From positions 521,620 through 585,619 of the forward strand of contig NZ_JAEG01000002.1 in assembly GCF_000518785.1 (NCBI RefSeq): a DNA stretch of 64,000 nucleotides, given 5' to 3'. Below are positions 35,643 to 45,351 of this stretch, in pieces. The stretch is from Paenirhizobium selenitireducens ATCC BAA-1503 (GTDB lineage: Bacteria > Pseudomonadota > Alphaproteobacteria > Rhizobiales > Rhizobiaceae). The notes beneath the pieces were generated by a model that did no database searches, was not told the DNA's origin, and saw nothing but the letters and a program-made list of their open reading frames with translations. The stretch's first letter is position 1. The number at the start of each line of letters is the position of its first letter. The translations under genes and the position numbers were made by a program.

Positions 35643-37970
35643 ATGAAACAGATCACCGTCGCGGTCGTCGGCAATCCCAATTGCGGCAAGACCACCCTCT
35701 TCAATGCGCTCACCGGTTCGCGCCAGAAGGTCGGCAACTGGCCGGGCGTGACGGTCGAGAAGAAGACCGGCACCATGCTGCTCGACGGCGTGCCGGCGAC
35801 GCTGGTCGATCTGCCCGGCACCTATTCGCTCGGCTCGCTTGAAACCTCGCTCGACGAGCGCATTGCCCTTGACTATGCCGTCTCCGGCGCGGCCGACGTG
35901 CTGGTCAATATCGTCGACGCCTCCAATCTCGAGCGCCATCTCTACCTGACGACCCAGCTCCTCGAAATGCGCGTGCCGATGCTGGTCGTCCTCAACATGA
36001 TGGACGTGGCCCACCAGAACGGCGTCAAGATCGACATCGAGGCGCTCGCCGCGCAGCTCGGCTGCCCGGTGGTTCCGGTCATCGCCGCCAGGGGCACCGG
36101 GCTTGAAACCATGAAGCGCGCCATTGCCGAGGTTGCCGCCGCGAAGGCCGTGCCTGAAGGCTTCTGCCGCTACGATGCCCCGATCGAGAGAGCCGTCGAG
36201 CGCTTCGCCGCGCAATTGCCGGAGGCTTCCGCCGACCGGCGCTGGCAGTTGATGCAGATCTTCGACGGCGACCGCAGCCGTCTTGCCGCCATTCCCGCAC
36301 AACTGGCAGAGGAGATCGACGCGGCCATGGCCGAGCTGGAAGACGAATGCGGCGAGGATCTCGATATCCTGATCGCCGACCGCCGCTATGCCTTTGCCGG
36401 CAGGGCGGTCGCCGCTTCGGTCGAGCGCCCGCGCGAAGCCTCGCAGTCGCTGACCGACCGCATCGACCGGGTCGTGCTGCACCGGGTGCTGGGCATCCCG
36501 ATCTTCCTCGCCGTCATGTATCTGATGTTCATGTGGACCATCAATGTCGGCTCCGCCTTCATCGACTTCTTCGACCTCAGCGTCGGCGCCGTCCTGGTCG
36601 ACGGGCTCGGCCATGCCATGCGCTCGGCCGGCTCGCCGGAATGGCTGGCGGTACTGATCGCCGACGGCATCGGCGGCGGCATCCAGACGGTCGCCACCTT
36701 CATCCCCATCATCGCCTTTCTCTACATCTTCCTGTCGATCCTCGAGGATTCGGGCTATCTCGCCCGCGCCGCCTTCGTCATGGACCGTTTCATGCGCATG
36801 GCCGGCCTGCCGGGCAAGGCTTTCGTGCCGCTGATCGTCGGTTTCGGCTGCAACGTGCCGGCGATCATGGGCACCCGCACGCTCGACAATGACAGCGACC
36901 GCAAGACGGCGATCATGATGGCGCCCTTCATGTCCTGCGGCGCGCGGCTGCCGGTCTATGCGCTGTTTGCCGCCGCCTTCTTCCCGACCAACGGCCAGAA
37001 CCTCGTCTTCGGCCTCTATCTCACCGGCATCGCGGTGGCGATCATGACCGGCTACATCATGAAGATGACGATCACCCGGGGCCATGCCTCGCCGCTGGTG
37101 ATGGAGCTGCCGCCCTATCACATGCCGACCTTGCGCAATGTCGCACTCCACACCTGGGAGCGGCTGAAGGGCTTCGTGCTGCGCGCCGGCCGCGTCATCG
37201 TGCTGATGGTCGCCTTCCTTTCCATCCTCAACGCCATGGATACGAGCGGCAATTTCGGCAACGGCAACAGCGACCGTTCCATCCTCGCCGTTGCCAGCCG
37301 CATGGCCGCCCCGATCTTTGCGCCGATGGGGCTTAACGAGCGCAACTGGCCGGCAATCGTCGGCATCGTCACCGGCGTGTTCGCCAAGGAGGCCGTCGTC
37401 GGCACGCTGGATTCCCTTTACGGCGCCCTGGCAAGGGATGCCGCGAGCGAAGCGCCGGAAGAGCCGCAGACGACGCTGCAGATCATCGAAAGCGGGCTGA
37501 AGGACGCGCTCACCTCCATCCCGGCCAATCTCGCGGACGTCGCCGGCAAGGCCACGGATCCGCTCGGCCTCGACATCGGTCATGTCGAATCACCTGATGC
37601 CGCCGCCGCCGAACAGGCGGTCGAGACTGGCACCTTCGCCGAGATGCAGGCGCGCTTTTCGGGCAGCGCCGGCGCCTTCGCCTATATGCTGTTCATCCTG
37701 CTCTATACGCCGTGCGTCGCGGCAACCGGCGCCATCTACCGCGAGGCCGGTGCACGCTGGATGACGGCCGCCCTCGTCTGGACCACCGGCATCGCCTATG
37801 GCGCCTCGGTCATGGCCTATCAGGTGGCAACCTTCGCCGAGGCGCCGCTGCACTCGGCTGGCTGGATCGCCGGGGTTCTCGCCGTCTTCGCCCTCACGGT
37901 CATTGCGCTGCGGCGCAGTTCGGCGCGGCAGCACCGGTTGCCGGCGCTCGCCGGTGCCGGAGAACTCTGA
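35643..37970 (+). CDS. feoB: ferrous iron transporter B
   Basis: A 775-residue inner-membrane Fe(II) transporter. The N-terminal G domain has G1 VVGNPNCGKTTLFNALTG, G3 LVDLPGTYSLGS and G4 LNMMD, followed by a helical spacer. The membrane part starts near residue 280 with two Gate motifs, recognised around LIVGFGCNVPAIMGTR and PFMSCGARLPVY. A loop with Glu/Ala-rich sequence precedes the last helices. The start MKQITVAVVGNPN is typical; the longer open frame from 35379 overlaps feoA. Confidence 0.96.
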   Translation: MKQITVAVVGNPNCGKTTLFNALTGSRQKVGNWPGVTVEKKTGTMLLDGVPATLVDLPGTYSLGSLETSLDERIALDYAVSGAADVLVNIVDASNLERHLYLTTQLLEMRVPMLVVLNMMDVAHQNGVKIDIEALAAQLGCPVVPVIAARGTGLETMKRAIAEVAAAKAVPEGFCRYDAPIERAVERFAAQLPEASADRRWQLMQIFDGDRSRLAAIPAQLAEEIDAAMAELEDECGEDLDILIADRRYAFAGRAVAASVERPREASQSLTDRIDRVVLHRVLGIPIFLAVMYLMFMWTINVGSAFIDFFDLSVGAVLVDGLGHAMRSAGSPEWLAVLIADGIGGGIQTVATFIPIIAFLYIFLSILEDSGYLARAAFVMDRFMRMAGLPGKAFVPLIVGFGCNVPAIMGTRTLDNDSDRKTAIMMAPFMSCGARLPVYALFAAAFFPTNGQNLVFGLYLTGIAVAIMTGYIMKMTITRGHASPLVMELPPYHMPTLRNVALHTWERLKGFVLRAGRVIVLMVAFLSILNAMDTSGNFGNGNSDRSILAVASRMAAPIFAPMGLNERNWPAIVGIVTGVFAKEAVVGTLDSLYGALARDAASEAPEEPQTTLQIIESGLKDALTSIPANLADVAGKATDPLGLDIGHVESPDAAAAEQAVETGTFAEMQARFSGSAGAFAYMLFILLYTPCVAATGAIYREAGARWMTAALVWTTGIAYGASVMAYQVATFAEAPLHSAGWIAGVLAVFALTVIALRRSSARQHRLPALAGAGEL

Positions 37971-38206
37971 TGGCAAGCCTTTCCCAGCTGCGCGACATCC
38001 TGCGCCGTCAGGAGCGGACATCGCTCCAGAGCCTCTCCCTGCAAAGCAGCAGCGAGGTCAGCGCCGTGGAGGCCATGCTGAGAGTGTGGGAGCACAAGGG
38101 GCGCGTGCGCCGCATCGCCCCGGCGGAGGCCGCCTGCGGCGGATGCGGCGGCTGCGTGCGCGGCTGCTCGCCGGCGCAGGTCTTCTTCGAATGGGTCGAG
38201 GACTGA
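37970..38206 (+). CDS. feoC: FeoC-like protein with Cys cluster
   Basis: A 78-residue winged-helix protein (MASLSQLRDILRRQERTSLQ, EVSAVEAMLRVWEHKGRVRR). Its Cys-rich wing CGGCGGCVRGC is the place where FeoC holds a 4Fe-4S cluster. It is thought to tune FeoB stability in response to oxygen or iron. The ATG overlaps the feoB stop (TGATG), so it is translationally coupled. Confidence 0.87.
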   Translation: MASLSQLRDILRRQERTSLQSLSLQSSSEVSAVEAMLRVWEHKGRVRRIAPAEAACGGCGGCVRGCSPAQVFFEWVED

Positions 38207-38237
38207 GCGGAGGGCGGCGGGAGCCGTCCGCTCTGCC

Positions 38238-39650
38238 TCAAGCCTTCTGGCCGGGAAAGACCATGCTGGCGGTCAGGCCGCGCGATGTGCCGCCCTCCGG
38301 GTTGGTGTCGGAAAGCTCCAGCCGTCCGCCATGCAGCGCCATGATCGCCTCGACCAGGGACAAGCCCAGCCCGGTGCCGGGCTTGCTGCGGCTGGCATCC
38401 AGACGAACGAAACGCTTCACCACCGCCTCGCGCTTGTCGGCGTCGACGCCGGGGCCGTTGTCGGAGACCGACAGCTGCAACGCGCCGCCGACCTTGGCGA
38501 CCGTCACGACGATCTTCTGCTCGCCCTCGGCCGTAGCCCCGTACTTGATGGCGTTGTCGATCAGGTTGGACAGCGCCTGGCCCACCAGTTCGCGGTTGCC
38601 CCTGACCGACAGGCCCGGCGCGATCCGCGTTTCCAGCCCCAGCCCCGCCTCTTCGGCCACCGGCTCGTAGAGTTCGGCACTGTCGGCCGCAATCGCGGAG
38701 AGGTCGATGTCGGACAGCTCGGCGGCGATCGAGCCCGCCTCGACGCGGCTGATCATCAGCAGCGCGTTGAAGGTGCGGATCAGCTGGTCGGATTCGGTGA
38801 TGATGCCTTCGAGCGCCGCGCGCCGCGCCGTCTCGTCGTCCTCGGCCAGCGCATCGGAGGCCTTGTTACGCAGCCGCGTCAGCGGCGTCTTGAGGTCGTG
38901 GGCGATGTTGTCGGAAACCTGGCGCAGGCCCTCGTTCAGCTTCTCGATCCGGCCGAGCATTTCGTTGAGCGAGGAGGACAGCCGGTCGAATTCGTCGCCC
39001 GATCCGGACACCGGAAGGCGCTGCGAAAGATCGCCCGCCATGATCTTCTTGCTCGCCGCCGAGACCCGGTCGATGCGTTTCAGCGCATTGCGGCCGATGG
39101 CGAACCAGATGATGACGGCGCCCAGCCCCATGATGGCGAGCGCCACCATCAGCGCCTGGCGCACCAGCAGCCGCAGCTTGCTCGGTTCGCCGAGGTCGCG
39201 GCCGACCAGCACCCTGAGCTTGTTGTCGAGGAAGAAGACATGGCCTGCCGCCACGTGCCGCTGCACGTCGCCGCTCTCGTTGTAGCGCTCGTACCGGAAC
39301 GGGTGGGCGGTCCAGCCCTCCTGGTCGAACAGGCCCGGCTCCACCGAGGCGACATTGCCGGCAAGAATCTCGCCGTTCGGGCCGGCGATGACATAGAGAT
39401 TGGCGCCGGGCTGGCGGGCACGGCGTTCCATCAGCCCGAGCAGACGGTTGATGCCGCCGCGCTCGAAGGCGGTCTCGATCTCCTTGACCTCCTCCTTCAG
39501 CGTCTCGCGCGTCTGGACGTAAAGGATGCGTTCCGACAAGGCAGTCACATAGATGACGAGAAGCGCCGCGCAGAGCGCGAACAGCACGATATAGAGCGCC
39601 GACAGCCGGACCGCGGTCGACTTGAACAGGAGCTTGGCACGGGCGTTCAT
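38238..39650 (-). CDS. sensor histidine kinase (OmpR-partner type)
   Basis: A 470-residue membrane kinase. A first helix at about residues 17-37 (LYIVLFALCAALLVIYVTAL) and a second near 172-192 enclose a periplasmic sensor. Then come HAMP (IDRVSAASKKIMAGDLSQRL), HisKA with NIAHDLKTPLTRLRN (His near 249) and HATPase (NLIDNAIKYGA, DNGPGVD, GTGLGLSLVEAIM). It lies 7 bp after the OmpR-type regulator gene, which is its certain partner. Linkage to degP suggests envelope stress sensing. Confidence 0.92.
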   Translation of the reverse strand: MNARAKLLFKSTAVRLSALYIVLFALCAALLVIYVTALSERILYVQTRETLKEEVKEIETAFERGGINRLLGLMERRARQPGANLYVIAGPNGEILAGNVASVEPGLFDQEGWTAHPFRYERYNESGDVQRHVAAGHVFFLDNKLRVLVGRDLGEPSKLRLLVRQALMVALAIMGLGAVIIWFAIGRNALKRIDRVSAASKKIMAGDLSQRLPVSGSGDEFDRLSSSLNEMLGRIEKLNEGLRQVSDNIAHDLKTPLTRLRNKASDALAEDDETARRAALEGIITESDQLIRTFNALLMISRVEAGSIAAELSDIDLSAIAADSAELYEPVAEEAGLGLETRIAPGLSVRGNRELVGQALSNLIDNAIKYGATAEGEQKIVVTVAKVGGALQLSVSDNGPGVDADKREAVVKRFVRLDASRSKPGTGLGLSLVEAIMALHGGRLELSDTNPEGGTSRGLTASMVFPGQKA

Positions 39651-39657
39651 GGCGGGC

Positions 39658-40335
39658 TCAGGCCTCGTCCTTGATCATGTAGCCGGCGCCGCGCACCGTC
39701 TTCAGCAGCGGCTTGTCGAAATCCTTCTCGATCTTCGAGCGCAGCCGCGAGACATGCACGTCGATGACGTTGGTCTGCGGGTCGAAGTGATAGTCCCAGA
39801 CGTTCTCGAGCAGCATGGTGCGGGTCACCACCTGGCCGGCATTCTTCATCAGATATTCCAGCAGACGGTATTCGCGCGGCTGCAGCAGGATTTCCTTGCC
39901 GGCGCGGCGCACCTCGTGGGACAGCCGGTCGAGTTCGAGATCGCCGACGCGGTAGGCCATGTCCTGCTCGGGCTTGCCCTTGCGGCGCCCCAGCACCTCG
40001 ACACGCGCCAGAAGCTCGGAAAAGGCATAGGGTTTCGGCAGATAGTCGTCGCCGCCGGCGCGAAGGCCGGTGACGCGGTCGTCGACCTGGCCAAGAGCGG
40101 AGAGGATCAGCACCGGCGTATCGACGCCGCGCTTGCGCAGTTCGCTGATGACCGACAGGCCGTCGCGGCGCGGCAGCATGCGATCGACCACCATGACGTC
40201 ATAGCCGTTTTCTGAGCCCATGAAGAGACCGCTCTCGCCGTCGCTGGCGTGATCGGCGACAATCCCCGCCTCGCGGAAGGCTTTGGTGATATAGGCGGCG
40301 GCTTCGAGATCGTCTTCAATAACAAGTATCTTCAT
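39658..40335 (-). CDS. OmpR-family response regulator
   Basis: A 225-residue regulator. The receiver domain MKILVIEDDLEAAAYITKAF has phospho-acceptor Asp51 (VMVVDRMLP) and the switch Lys in YLPKPY. The C-terminal winged helix has LQPREYRLLEYLMKNAG, FDPQTNVIDVHVSRLR and TVRGAGYM. The start at 40335 gives the family N-terminus; the upstream in-frame codons back to 40416 look unlike protein. It is co-transcribed with the kinase and separated from degP by a strong terminator. Confidence 0.92.
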   Translation of the reverse strand: MKILVIEDDLEAAAYITKAFREAGIVADHASDGESGLFMGSENGYDVMVVDRMLPRRDGLSVISELRKRGVDTPVLILSALGQVDDRVTGLRAGGDDYLPKPYAFSELLARVEVLGRRKGKPEQDMAYRVGDLELDRLSHEVRRAGKEILLQPREYRLLEYLMKNAGQVVTRTMLLENVWDYHFDPQTNVIDVHVSRLRSKIEKDFDKPLLKTVRGAGYMIKDEA

Positions 40336-40433
40336 GTGCGGGACATTACCGCCGGCCATGCCCTGCGCACAACCGGAATCGCCCGGCTGCGGCGCATCGC
40401 CCTGCCCGGTGTTCATGTTGGAGCCCTTTCGTT

Positions 40434-40476
40434 CAAAAAAGAAAAGGGCGCCGCGTCGCCAAGGATCGCGGCGCCC
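40434..40476 (-). terminator. intrinsic terminator after degP
   Basis: On the minus strand a perfect 10-bp stem (GGGCGCCGCG with CGCGGCGCCC) is followed by TTTTCTTTTTT. It lies 23 bp after the degP stop, so the downstream regulator/kinase pair must depend on read-through or its own promoter. Confidence 0.88.
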
Positions 40477-40498
40477 CGATCGGGTCAGGCTTGCGCCG

Positions 40499-42064
40499 TT
40501 AGCCCTGGACGATCGGCAGCGCCACGAAGCGGCTGCCGTTCTCGGATTCGATCTGGAACAGCGCCTTGGTGCGGCCGTCCTTCTTCGCCTGTTCGAGCAC
40601 CTTCAGCACGTCCGCTGCGCTCACGACCGCCTGGTTGTTGACCGAGGTGATCTTCTCGCCGGCCTTCATGCCCTTGTCGGCGGCATCCGAGTCCGGATCG
40701 ACGTCGACGATGGTCAGGCCCTTGCCGTCGTCGGCCGGAGTGACCGAGAGGCCCATGCCGGCCAGCGCCTGTTCGGTCGCCGGAGCCTGGGTCGTGTCGC
40801 CGTTCTGGCTTTCGGGACCGGCGAGCGCCTGCTCGCTCGGCAGTTCGCCGAGTTCGACCTTGACGCTCGTCGCCTTGCCTTCGCGCCACAGCGACACGTC
40901 GACCGTGGTGCCCGGCTTGAACGCGGCGATGCGCTTGGCAAGATCGCGCGGATCCTTGACCGGCTCGCCGTTGACGGCGGTGACGACGTCACCCTGCTTG
41001 ATGCCGGCCTTGCCGCCCGGCGAACCGTCCTGCGGGGCAACGACCAGCGCGCCGCTTGCCTCCGACAGGCCGAGCGAGTCGGCGATGTCCTCAGTCACAG
41101 GCTGGATCTGCACGCCAAGCCAGCCGCGTTCGACCGTTCCGCCGTCCTTCAGCTTGGCGATGACGTCCTTGGCGACGGAGGCCGGGATGGCGAAGGCGAT
41201 GCCGACATTGCCGCCCGACGGCGAGAAGATCGCCGTGTTGATGCCGACCACTTCGCCGGCCAGGTTGAAGTCCGGACCACCGGAATTGCCGCGGTTCACG
41301 GCGGCGTCGATCTGGATGTAGTCGTCATAGGGGCCGGAGCCGATATCGCGGCCGCGGGCCGAGATGATGCCGGCGGTCACCGTGCCGCCAAGACCGAACG
41401 GGTTGCCGACGGCCACGACCCAGTCGCCGACGCGCATGTTCTCGTCCTCGGCGAAGTCGACATAGGTGAACTTCTGCTTCGGGTTCTCGACCTTCAGCAG
41501 GGCGAGGTCGGTGCGGCTGTCCTTGCCGACCAGCTTGGCGTCGAGTTCCTTGCCGTCATTCATCACGATGGTGAAGGCGGCGCCGTCGTCGACGACGTGG
41601 TTGTTGGTGACGATATAGCCGTCCTCGGAGATGAAGAAGCCGGAGCCCTGCGAGGTCGGGCGCAGACGGCCCTTGCCGTCGCCGCGGCCATGCGGCATGC
41701 GATCAGGCCCACGCTGGCCGAACTGTTCGCCGTCCGGGCCGCCGAACTCCTTGAAGAAGCGCTTCAGCGGGTGATCGTCCGGCAGGTCTTCGAAGCCCTG
41801 GCCGCCGAAGCCGAAGGAAAAATTGCTCTGGTCGGAGGTCTGCTCGACTTTGGACTGGACGCGGACCGAGACGACGGCCGGCGAAACAGCCTCGACCACG
41901 TCGGCGAAGCTCGGCACCTGGGCCGCCTCGACCTTGACGGGTTCGGCATAGGCGGGGACGGCGGCGAGCGGAATCGCGCCGGCCAGCATGACAGCCGCAA
42001 GACCCGCGGCGGTCGAGTTCTTCAGGATGTTCTTCAAGTTGGAACGGCCGATTTGTGCGGACAT
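40499..42064 (-). CDS. degP: Do/DegP-family periplasmic serine protease
   Basis: A 521-residue HtrA protease/chaperone. A signal peptide ends around VPAYAEP. The catalytic triad is His in IVTNNHVVDD (about 153), Asp in DSRTDLALLKV (about 183) and Ser in NRGNSGGPDFN (about 259). Two PDZ domains follow (RGWLGVQIQPVTEDI; MGLSVTPADDGKGL). The start MSAQIGRSN at 42064 has GAAGGTAG upstream; an ATG at 42079 is possible. It is downstream of cycHJKL on the same strand, as in other rhizobia. Confidence 0.94.
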   Translation of the reverse strand: MSAQIGRSNLKNILKNSTAAGLAAVMLAGAIPLAAVPAYAEPVKVEAAQVPSFADVVEAVSPAVVSVRVQSKVEQTSDQSNFSFGFGGQGFEDLPDDHPLKRFFKEFGGPDGEQFGQRGPDRMPHGRGDGKGRLRPTSQGSGFFISEDGYIVTNNHVVDDGAAFTIVMNDGKELDAKLVGKDSRTDLALLKVENPKQKFTYVDFAEDENMRVGDWVVAVGNPFGLGGTVTAGIISARGRDIGSGPYDDYIQIDAAVNRGNSGGPDFNLAGEVVGINTAIFSPSGGNVGIAFAIPASVAKDVIAKLKDGGTVERGWLGVQIQPVTEDIADSLGLSEASGALVVAPQDGSPGGKAGIKQGDVVTAVNGEPVKDPRDLAKRIAAFKPGTTVDVSLWREGKATSVKVELGELPSEQALAGPESQNGDTTQAPATEQALAGMGLSVTPADDGKGLTIVDVDPDSDAADKGMKAGEKITSVNNQAVVSAADVLKVLEQAKKDGRTKALFQIESENGSRFVALPIVQG

Positions 42065-42215
42065 GAATTCTACCTTCATCTGTTCTACTGACTGGAGCCG
42101 GAACGTCCGGCGGAAGCGGTGGATGATGAAGATATAGGGCACGTCACCTTACAGCGAACTGTACGGCAGATGAAATCTTCGTAATCTTTGGGGGTATTTT
42201 CGACGGGCCGGCGGC

Positions 42216-42920
42216 TCACTCGTCGAGCAGTTTGCCGAGTCTCGCCTCTTCCTCGTCGGACAGTCTTTTCGGCTCCGGCCGGCTGCGCCCGCGGGCATAG
42301 ACGATCGCGACCCCGAGCCCGATCACCAGCAGGAATGCCGGCGCGCCCCACAGGATCAGCGTCTTGGCCGAGAGCCGCGGCTTCAGCAGCACGAACTCGC
42401 CGTAACGCGACACGACATAGTTGATCACCTGCTCGTCGCTGTCGCCGGACACGATGCGCTCGCGCACCAGAAGTCTCAGGTCACGCGCCAGGTCGGCATT
42501 CGAATCGTCGATCGACTGGTTCTGGCAGACCATGCAGCGCAGATTGGCCGAAAGATCCCGCGCCCGCTGCTCCAGCTTCGGATCCGCCAACCGCTCGCTC
42601 GGATCGACGGCGAGAGCCGGAAGGGGAGCGAGGAGGAGAGCGAAAAAGAGGAGCACGGATTGTAGCGCTGAGCGCCGCCAGGTCCTCTCCCTCTTCTCCC
42701 CTGCGGGGAGAAGGTGGCCCGAAGGGCCGGATGAGGGGGCCTCTGGCACAGTGCGCTCCGCCCCCTCATCGCCTCGCCTACGCTCGGCACTTCTCCCCGC
42801 TGGGGAGAAGAGGGCAATTCGCGGCACCGGCATTCGAGTCTTCCGATCTCCCCCCTTGAGGGGGAGATGTCCCGAAGGGACAGAGGGGGGTGACACCGCG
42901 GAGCGCTCGGAAATGCTCAT
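42216..42920 (-). CDS. cycL: cytochrome c maturation protein CcmH/CycL, with repeat-derived N-terminal extension
   Basis: The conserved part (from about residue 88) is normal CcmH: a signal-like [18 protein letters not shown], then [20 protein letters not shown] with the redox Cxx[11 protein letters not shown] and a membrane anchor. It reduces apocytochrome c for haem attachment. Residues about 8-80 of the frame are translated from palindromic repeat DNA ([39 protein letters not shown]). The ATG at 42920 overlaps the cycK stop, so the frame stays coupled through the insertion. A GTG at 42656 would give a normal-length 146-residue protein. The true start is uncertain. Confidence 0.75.
   Translation of the reverse strand: MSISERSAVSPPSVPSGHLPLKGGDRKTRMPVPRIALFSPAGRSAERRRGDEGAERTVPEAPSSGPSGHLLPAGEKRERTWRRSALQSVLLFFALLLAPLPALAVDPSERLADPKLEQRARDLSANLRCMVCQNQSIDDSNADLARDLRLLVRERIVSGDSDEQVINYVVSRYGEFVLLKPRLSAKTLILWGAPAFLLVIGLGVAIVYARGRSRPEPKRLSDEEEARLGKLLDE
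42687..42905. repeat. three palindromic repeat units inside the cycL 5' region
   Basis: There are units at about 42692-42741 (CTTCTCCCC-TGC-GGGGAGAAG with GGCCCGAAGGGCC), 42762-42811 (CTTCTCCCC-GCT-GGGGAGAAG) and 42850-42893 (CTCCCCCCTTGAGGGGGAG with TGTCCCGAAGGGACA). They are the same families as the intergenic repeats elsewhere in the window, but here they lie within an open reading frame. Confidence 0.8.
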
Positions 42921-44908
42921 TCCGCCGCCTCCAGCGCCGCCGGTGCGGCCGTCCTGGCATGCCGCTTCGGCACGCCGACGCGCAGTCTGCGGTCGGAGAG
43001 CGAGACGAAGCCGGCGACCATCATGATCAGCGCGCCGTACCAGATGCACAGGATGTAGGGCTTCCACCAGATGCGCACGACGATGCCGCCGCCGTCCATC
43101 ATGTCGCCGAGCGAGACATAGAGCTGGCTGACGCCGAACGTGCGGATGCCGGCTTCTGTGGTCGGCATGCGCCGCGCCGTGTAAAGCCGCTTCGACGACC
43201 AGACGTCGCCCAGGTCGGCGCCTGCCTTGCGAATGGTGAAGTGGCCGCGATCCTCGGTGAAGTTCGGGCCGACGGCCGATTTCATACCGTCGAAGGTGAT
43301 GGAATAGGCACCGGCCTCGACCGTCATGCCGGGCTTCATCTCGACGACGGTCTCGGTCTCGAAGGTGGTCACGGCGACGATGCCGAGTACCGTGACGCCG
43401 AGGCCGAAATGGGCGAGCGCCGTGCCGATCGCCGAGCGCGGCAGGCCGTTCAGCCGGCGCAAGGCCAGCCCGGTCGCCAGCTTGCCGAAGCCGGCGCGGT
43501 ACCAGAGGTCGGAGAGCGCGCCGAAGATCATGAAGAAGCCGGCGGCAAGCCCGAAAACGGCCAGCACCGGACCGCCGTTCTCGACATAGTAGAGCGCCAC
43601 GGCGAGCACGAAGGCGATCCCGGCCGCCACATAGAGCCGCTGCATCGCGGCGTAGAGATCGCCGCGCTTCCAGGCCAGCATCGGCCCGAAGGGCACGGCG
43701 ACCAGAAGCGGCGCCATCAACAGGCCGAAGGTCAGGTTGAAGAACGGCGCGCCGACCGAGATCTTCTCGCCGGTCAGGGTTTCCAGCAGCAGCGGATAGA
43801 GCGTACCGATCAGCACGGTCGCCGTCGACACGGTCAGGATCAGGTTGTTGAGGACCAGCGCGCCTTCGCGCGAGATCGGATGGAAGAGACCACCCGACTT
43901 GAGCAGCGGCGCGCGGAAGGCGAACAGCGCGAAGGCGCCGCCGATGAAAAATGTCAGGATGCCGAGGATGAAGATGCCGCGGCTCGGATCGGTGGCGAAG
44001 GCATGGACCGAGGTCAGCACGCCCGAGCGCACCAGGAAGGTGCCGAGCAGCGACAGCGAGAAGGTGAGGATGGCGAGCAGCACCGTCCAGATCTTCAGCG
44101 CGTCACGCTTTTCCATGACCAGCGCCGAATGCAGCAGCGCCGTGCCGGCAAGCCAGGGCATGAACGAGGCATTCTCGACCGGATCCCAGAACCACCAGCC
44201 GCCCCAGCCGAGTTCGTAATAGGCCCAGTAGGAACCCATGGCGATGCCGGCGGTGAGGAAGGTCCAGGCAGCGAGTGTCCAGGGCCGCACCCAGCGCGCC
44301 CAGGCGGCGTCGATGCGGCCGTCAATCAGGGCGGCGATGGCAAAGGAGAAGCAGACGGAAAAGCCGACATAACCGAGATAGAGCAGCGGCGGATGGATGG
44401 CGAGGCCAACGTCCTGCAGGATCGGGTTCAGGTCCTTGCCCTCGGCCGGGATCGGCGACAGGCGGATGAAGGGGTTGGAGGTCAGCAGGATGAACAGCAG
44501 GAAGGCGGAGGAGATCCATGCCTGCACGGCCAGCACATTGGCCTTCAGCCGGTCCGGCAGGTTGGCGCCGAAGAAGGCGACAAGCGCGGAAAACAGGGTC
44601 AGGATCAACAGCCAGAGCATCATCGAACCTTCGTGATTGCCCCAGACCGCGGAGTAGCGATAGATCGCCGGCATCATCGAATGGGAGTTCTCCCAGACGT
44701 TCTGCACCGAGAAGTCGGAGACCACATAGGCCCAGGTCAGCGCGGAGAAGGAGAAGGCGACCAGCAGGAACTGCGCCATGGTCCCGGTCACGGCGATCGC
44801 CATCAGGGCGGCGTCGCCGCGCTTGGCGCCGATCACCGGCAGGATGGCGATGATGATCGATGCGGCCAGCGCCAGCACCAGGGCATAATGGCCGAGTTCG
44901 ATGATCAT
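42917..44908 (-). CDS. cycK: cytochrome c haem lyase subunit CcmF/CycK
   Basis: A 663-residue inner-membrane protein with about 15 helices. It carries the haem-handling WWD motif [18 protein letters not shown], conserved His in [12 protein letters not shown], and [18 protein letters not shown]. With CycL and CycH it ligates haem to apocytochrome c in the periplasm. The start overlaps the cycJ stop by 4 bp (ATGA) and its own stop overlaps the cycL ATG. Length is normal. Confidence 0.96.
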   Translation of the reverse strand: MIIELGHYALVLALAASIIIAILPVIGAKRGDAALMAIAVTGTMAQFLLVAFSFSALTWAYVVSDFSVQNVWENSHSMMPAIYRYSAVWGNHEGSMMLWLLILTLFSALVAFFGANLPDRLKANVLAVQAWISSAFLLFILLTSNPFIRLSPIPAEGKDLNPILQDVGLAIHPPLLYLGYVGFSVCFSFAIAALIDGRIDAAWARWVRPWTLAAWTFLTAGIAMGSYWAYYELGWGGWWFWDPVENASFMPWLAGTALLHSALVMEKRDALKIWTVLLAILTFSLSLLGTFLVRSGVLTSVHAFATDPSRGIFILGILTFFIGGAFALFAFRAPLLKSGGLFHPISREGALVLNNLILTVSTATVLIGTLYPLLLETLTGEKISVGAPFFNLTFGLLMAPLLVAVPFGPMLAWKRGDLYAAMQRLYVAAGIAFVLAVALYYVENGGPVLAVFGLAAGFFMIFGALSDLWYRAGFGKLATGLALRRLNGLPRSAIGTALAHFGLGVTVLGIVAVTTFETETVVEMKPGMTVEAGAYSITFDGMKSAVGPNFTEDRGHFTIRKAGADLGDVWSSKRLYTARRMPTTEAGIRTFGVSQLYVSLGDMMDGGGIVVRIWWKPYILCIWYGALIMMVAGFVSLSDRRLRVGVPKRHARTAAPAALEAAE

Positions 44909-45351
44909 TGGGTCTTTTCCTCCTGCCAGACGCCGTCCTTCTTCAGACGGTCGGCGACTTCCTTCGGCATGTAGTTCTCGTCATGCTTGGCCAGCACGCT
45001 GTCGGCGGAAAAGACCGTGCTGCCGGCCTCGAACTTGCCCTCGGTCACCACGCCCTGGCCCTCGCGAAACAGGTCCGGCAGGATGCCGACATAGGTGACG
45101 GGAATGGTCGCGGTGCCGTCGGTCACGGAAAACTTGACGGTCGAGCCCTCGCCGCGCACCACCGAACCCTCCTCGACAAGGCCGCCGAGGCGGATGCGGG
45201 TGCCGGGGCCGACCGCCGTCTTTTCCAGATCGGCCGGCATGTAGAAATAGGCGACGGACTGGCCGAAGGCGAACATCACCAGGAGGACCGCGGCGATGAT
45301 GAAGCTCATGCCGCCGGCGATCACGGCCAGTCGTTTCTGCTTGCGGGTCAT
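44905..45351 (-). CDS. cycJ: haem chaperone CcmE/CycJ
   Basis: A 148-residue membrane-anchored haem chaperone. [20 protein letters not shown] is the N-terminal anchor. A beta-barrel domain follows ([33 protein letters not shown]). The covalent haem His is His123 in [13 protein letters not shown]. It overlaps both neighbours by 4 bp within the cycHJKL operon. Confidence 0.96.
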   Translation of the reverse strand: MTRKQKRLAVIAGGMSFIIAAVLLVMFAFGQSVAYFYMPADLEKTAVGPGTRIRLGGLVEEGSVVRGEGSTVKFSVTDGTATIPVTYVGILPDLFREGQGVVTEGKFEAGSTVFSADSVLAKHDENYMPKEVADRLKKDGVWQEEKTQ

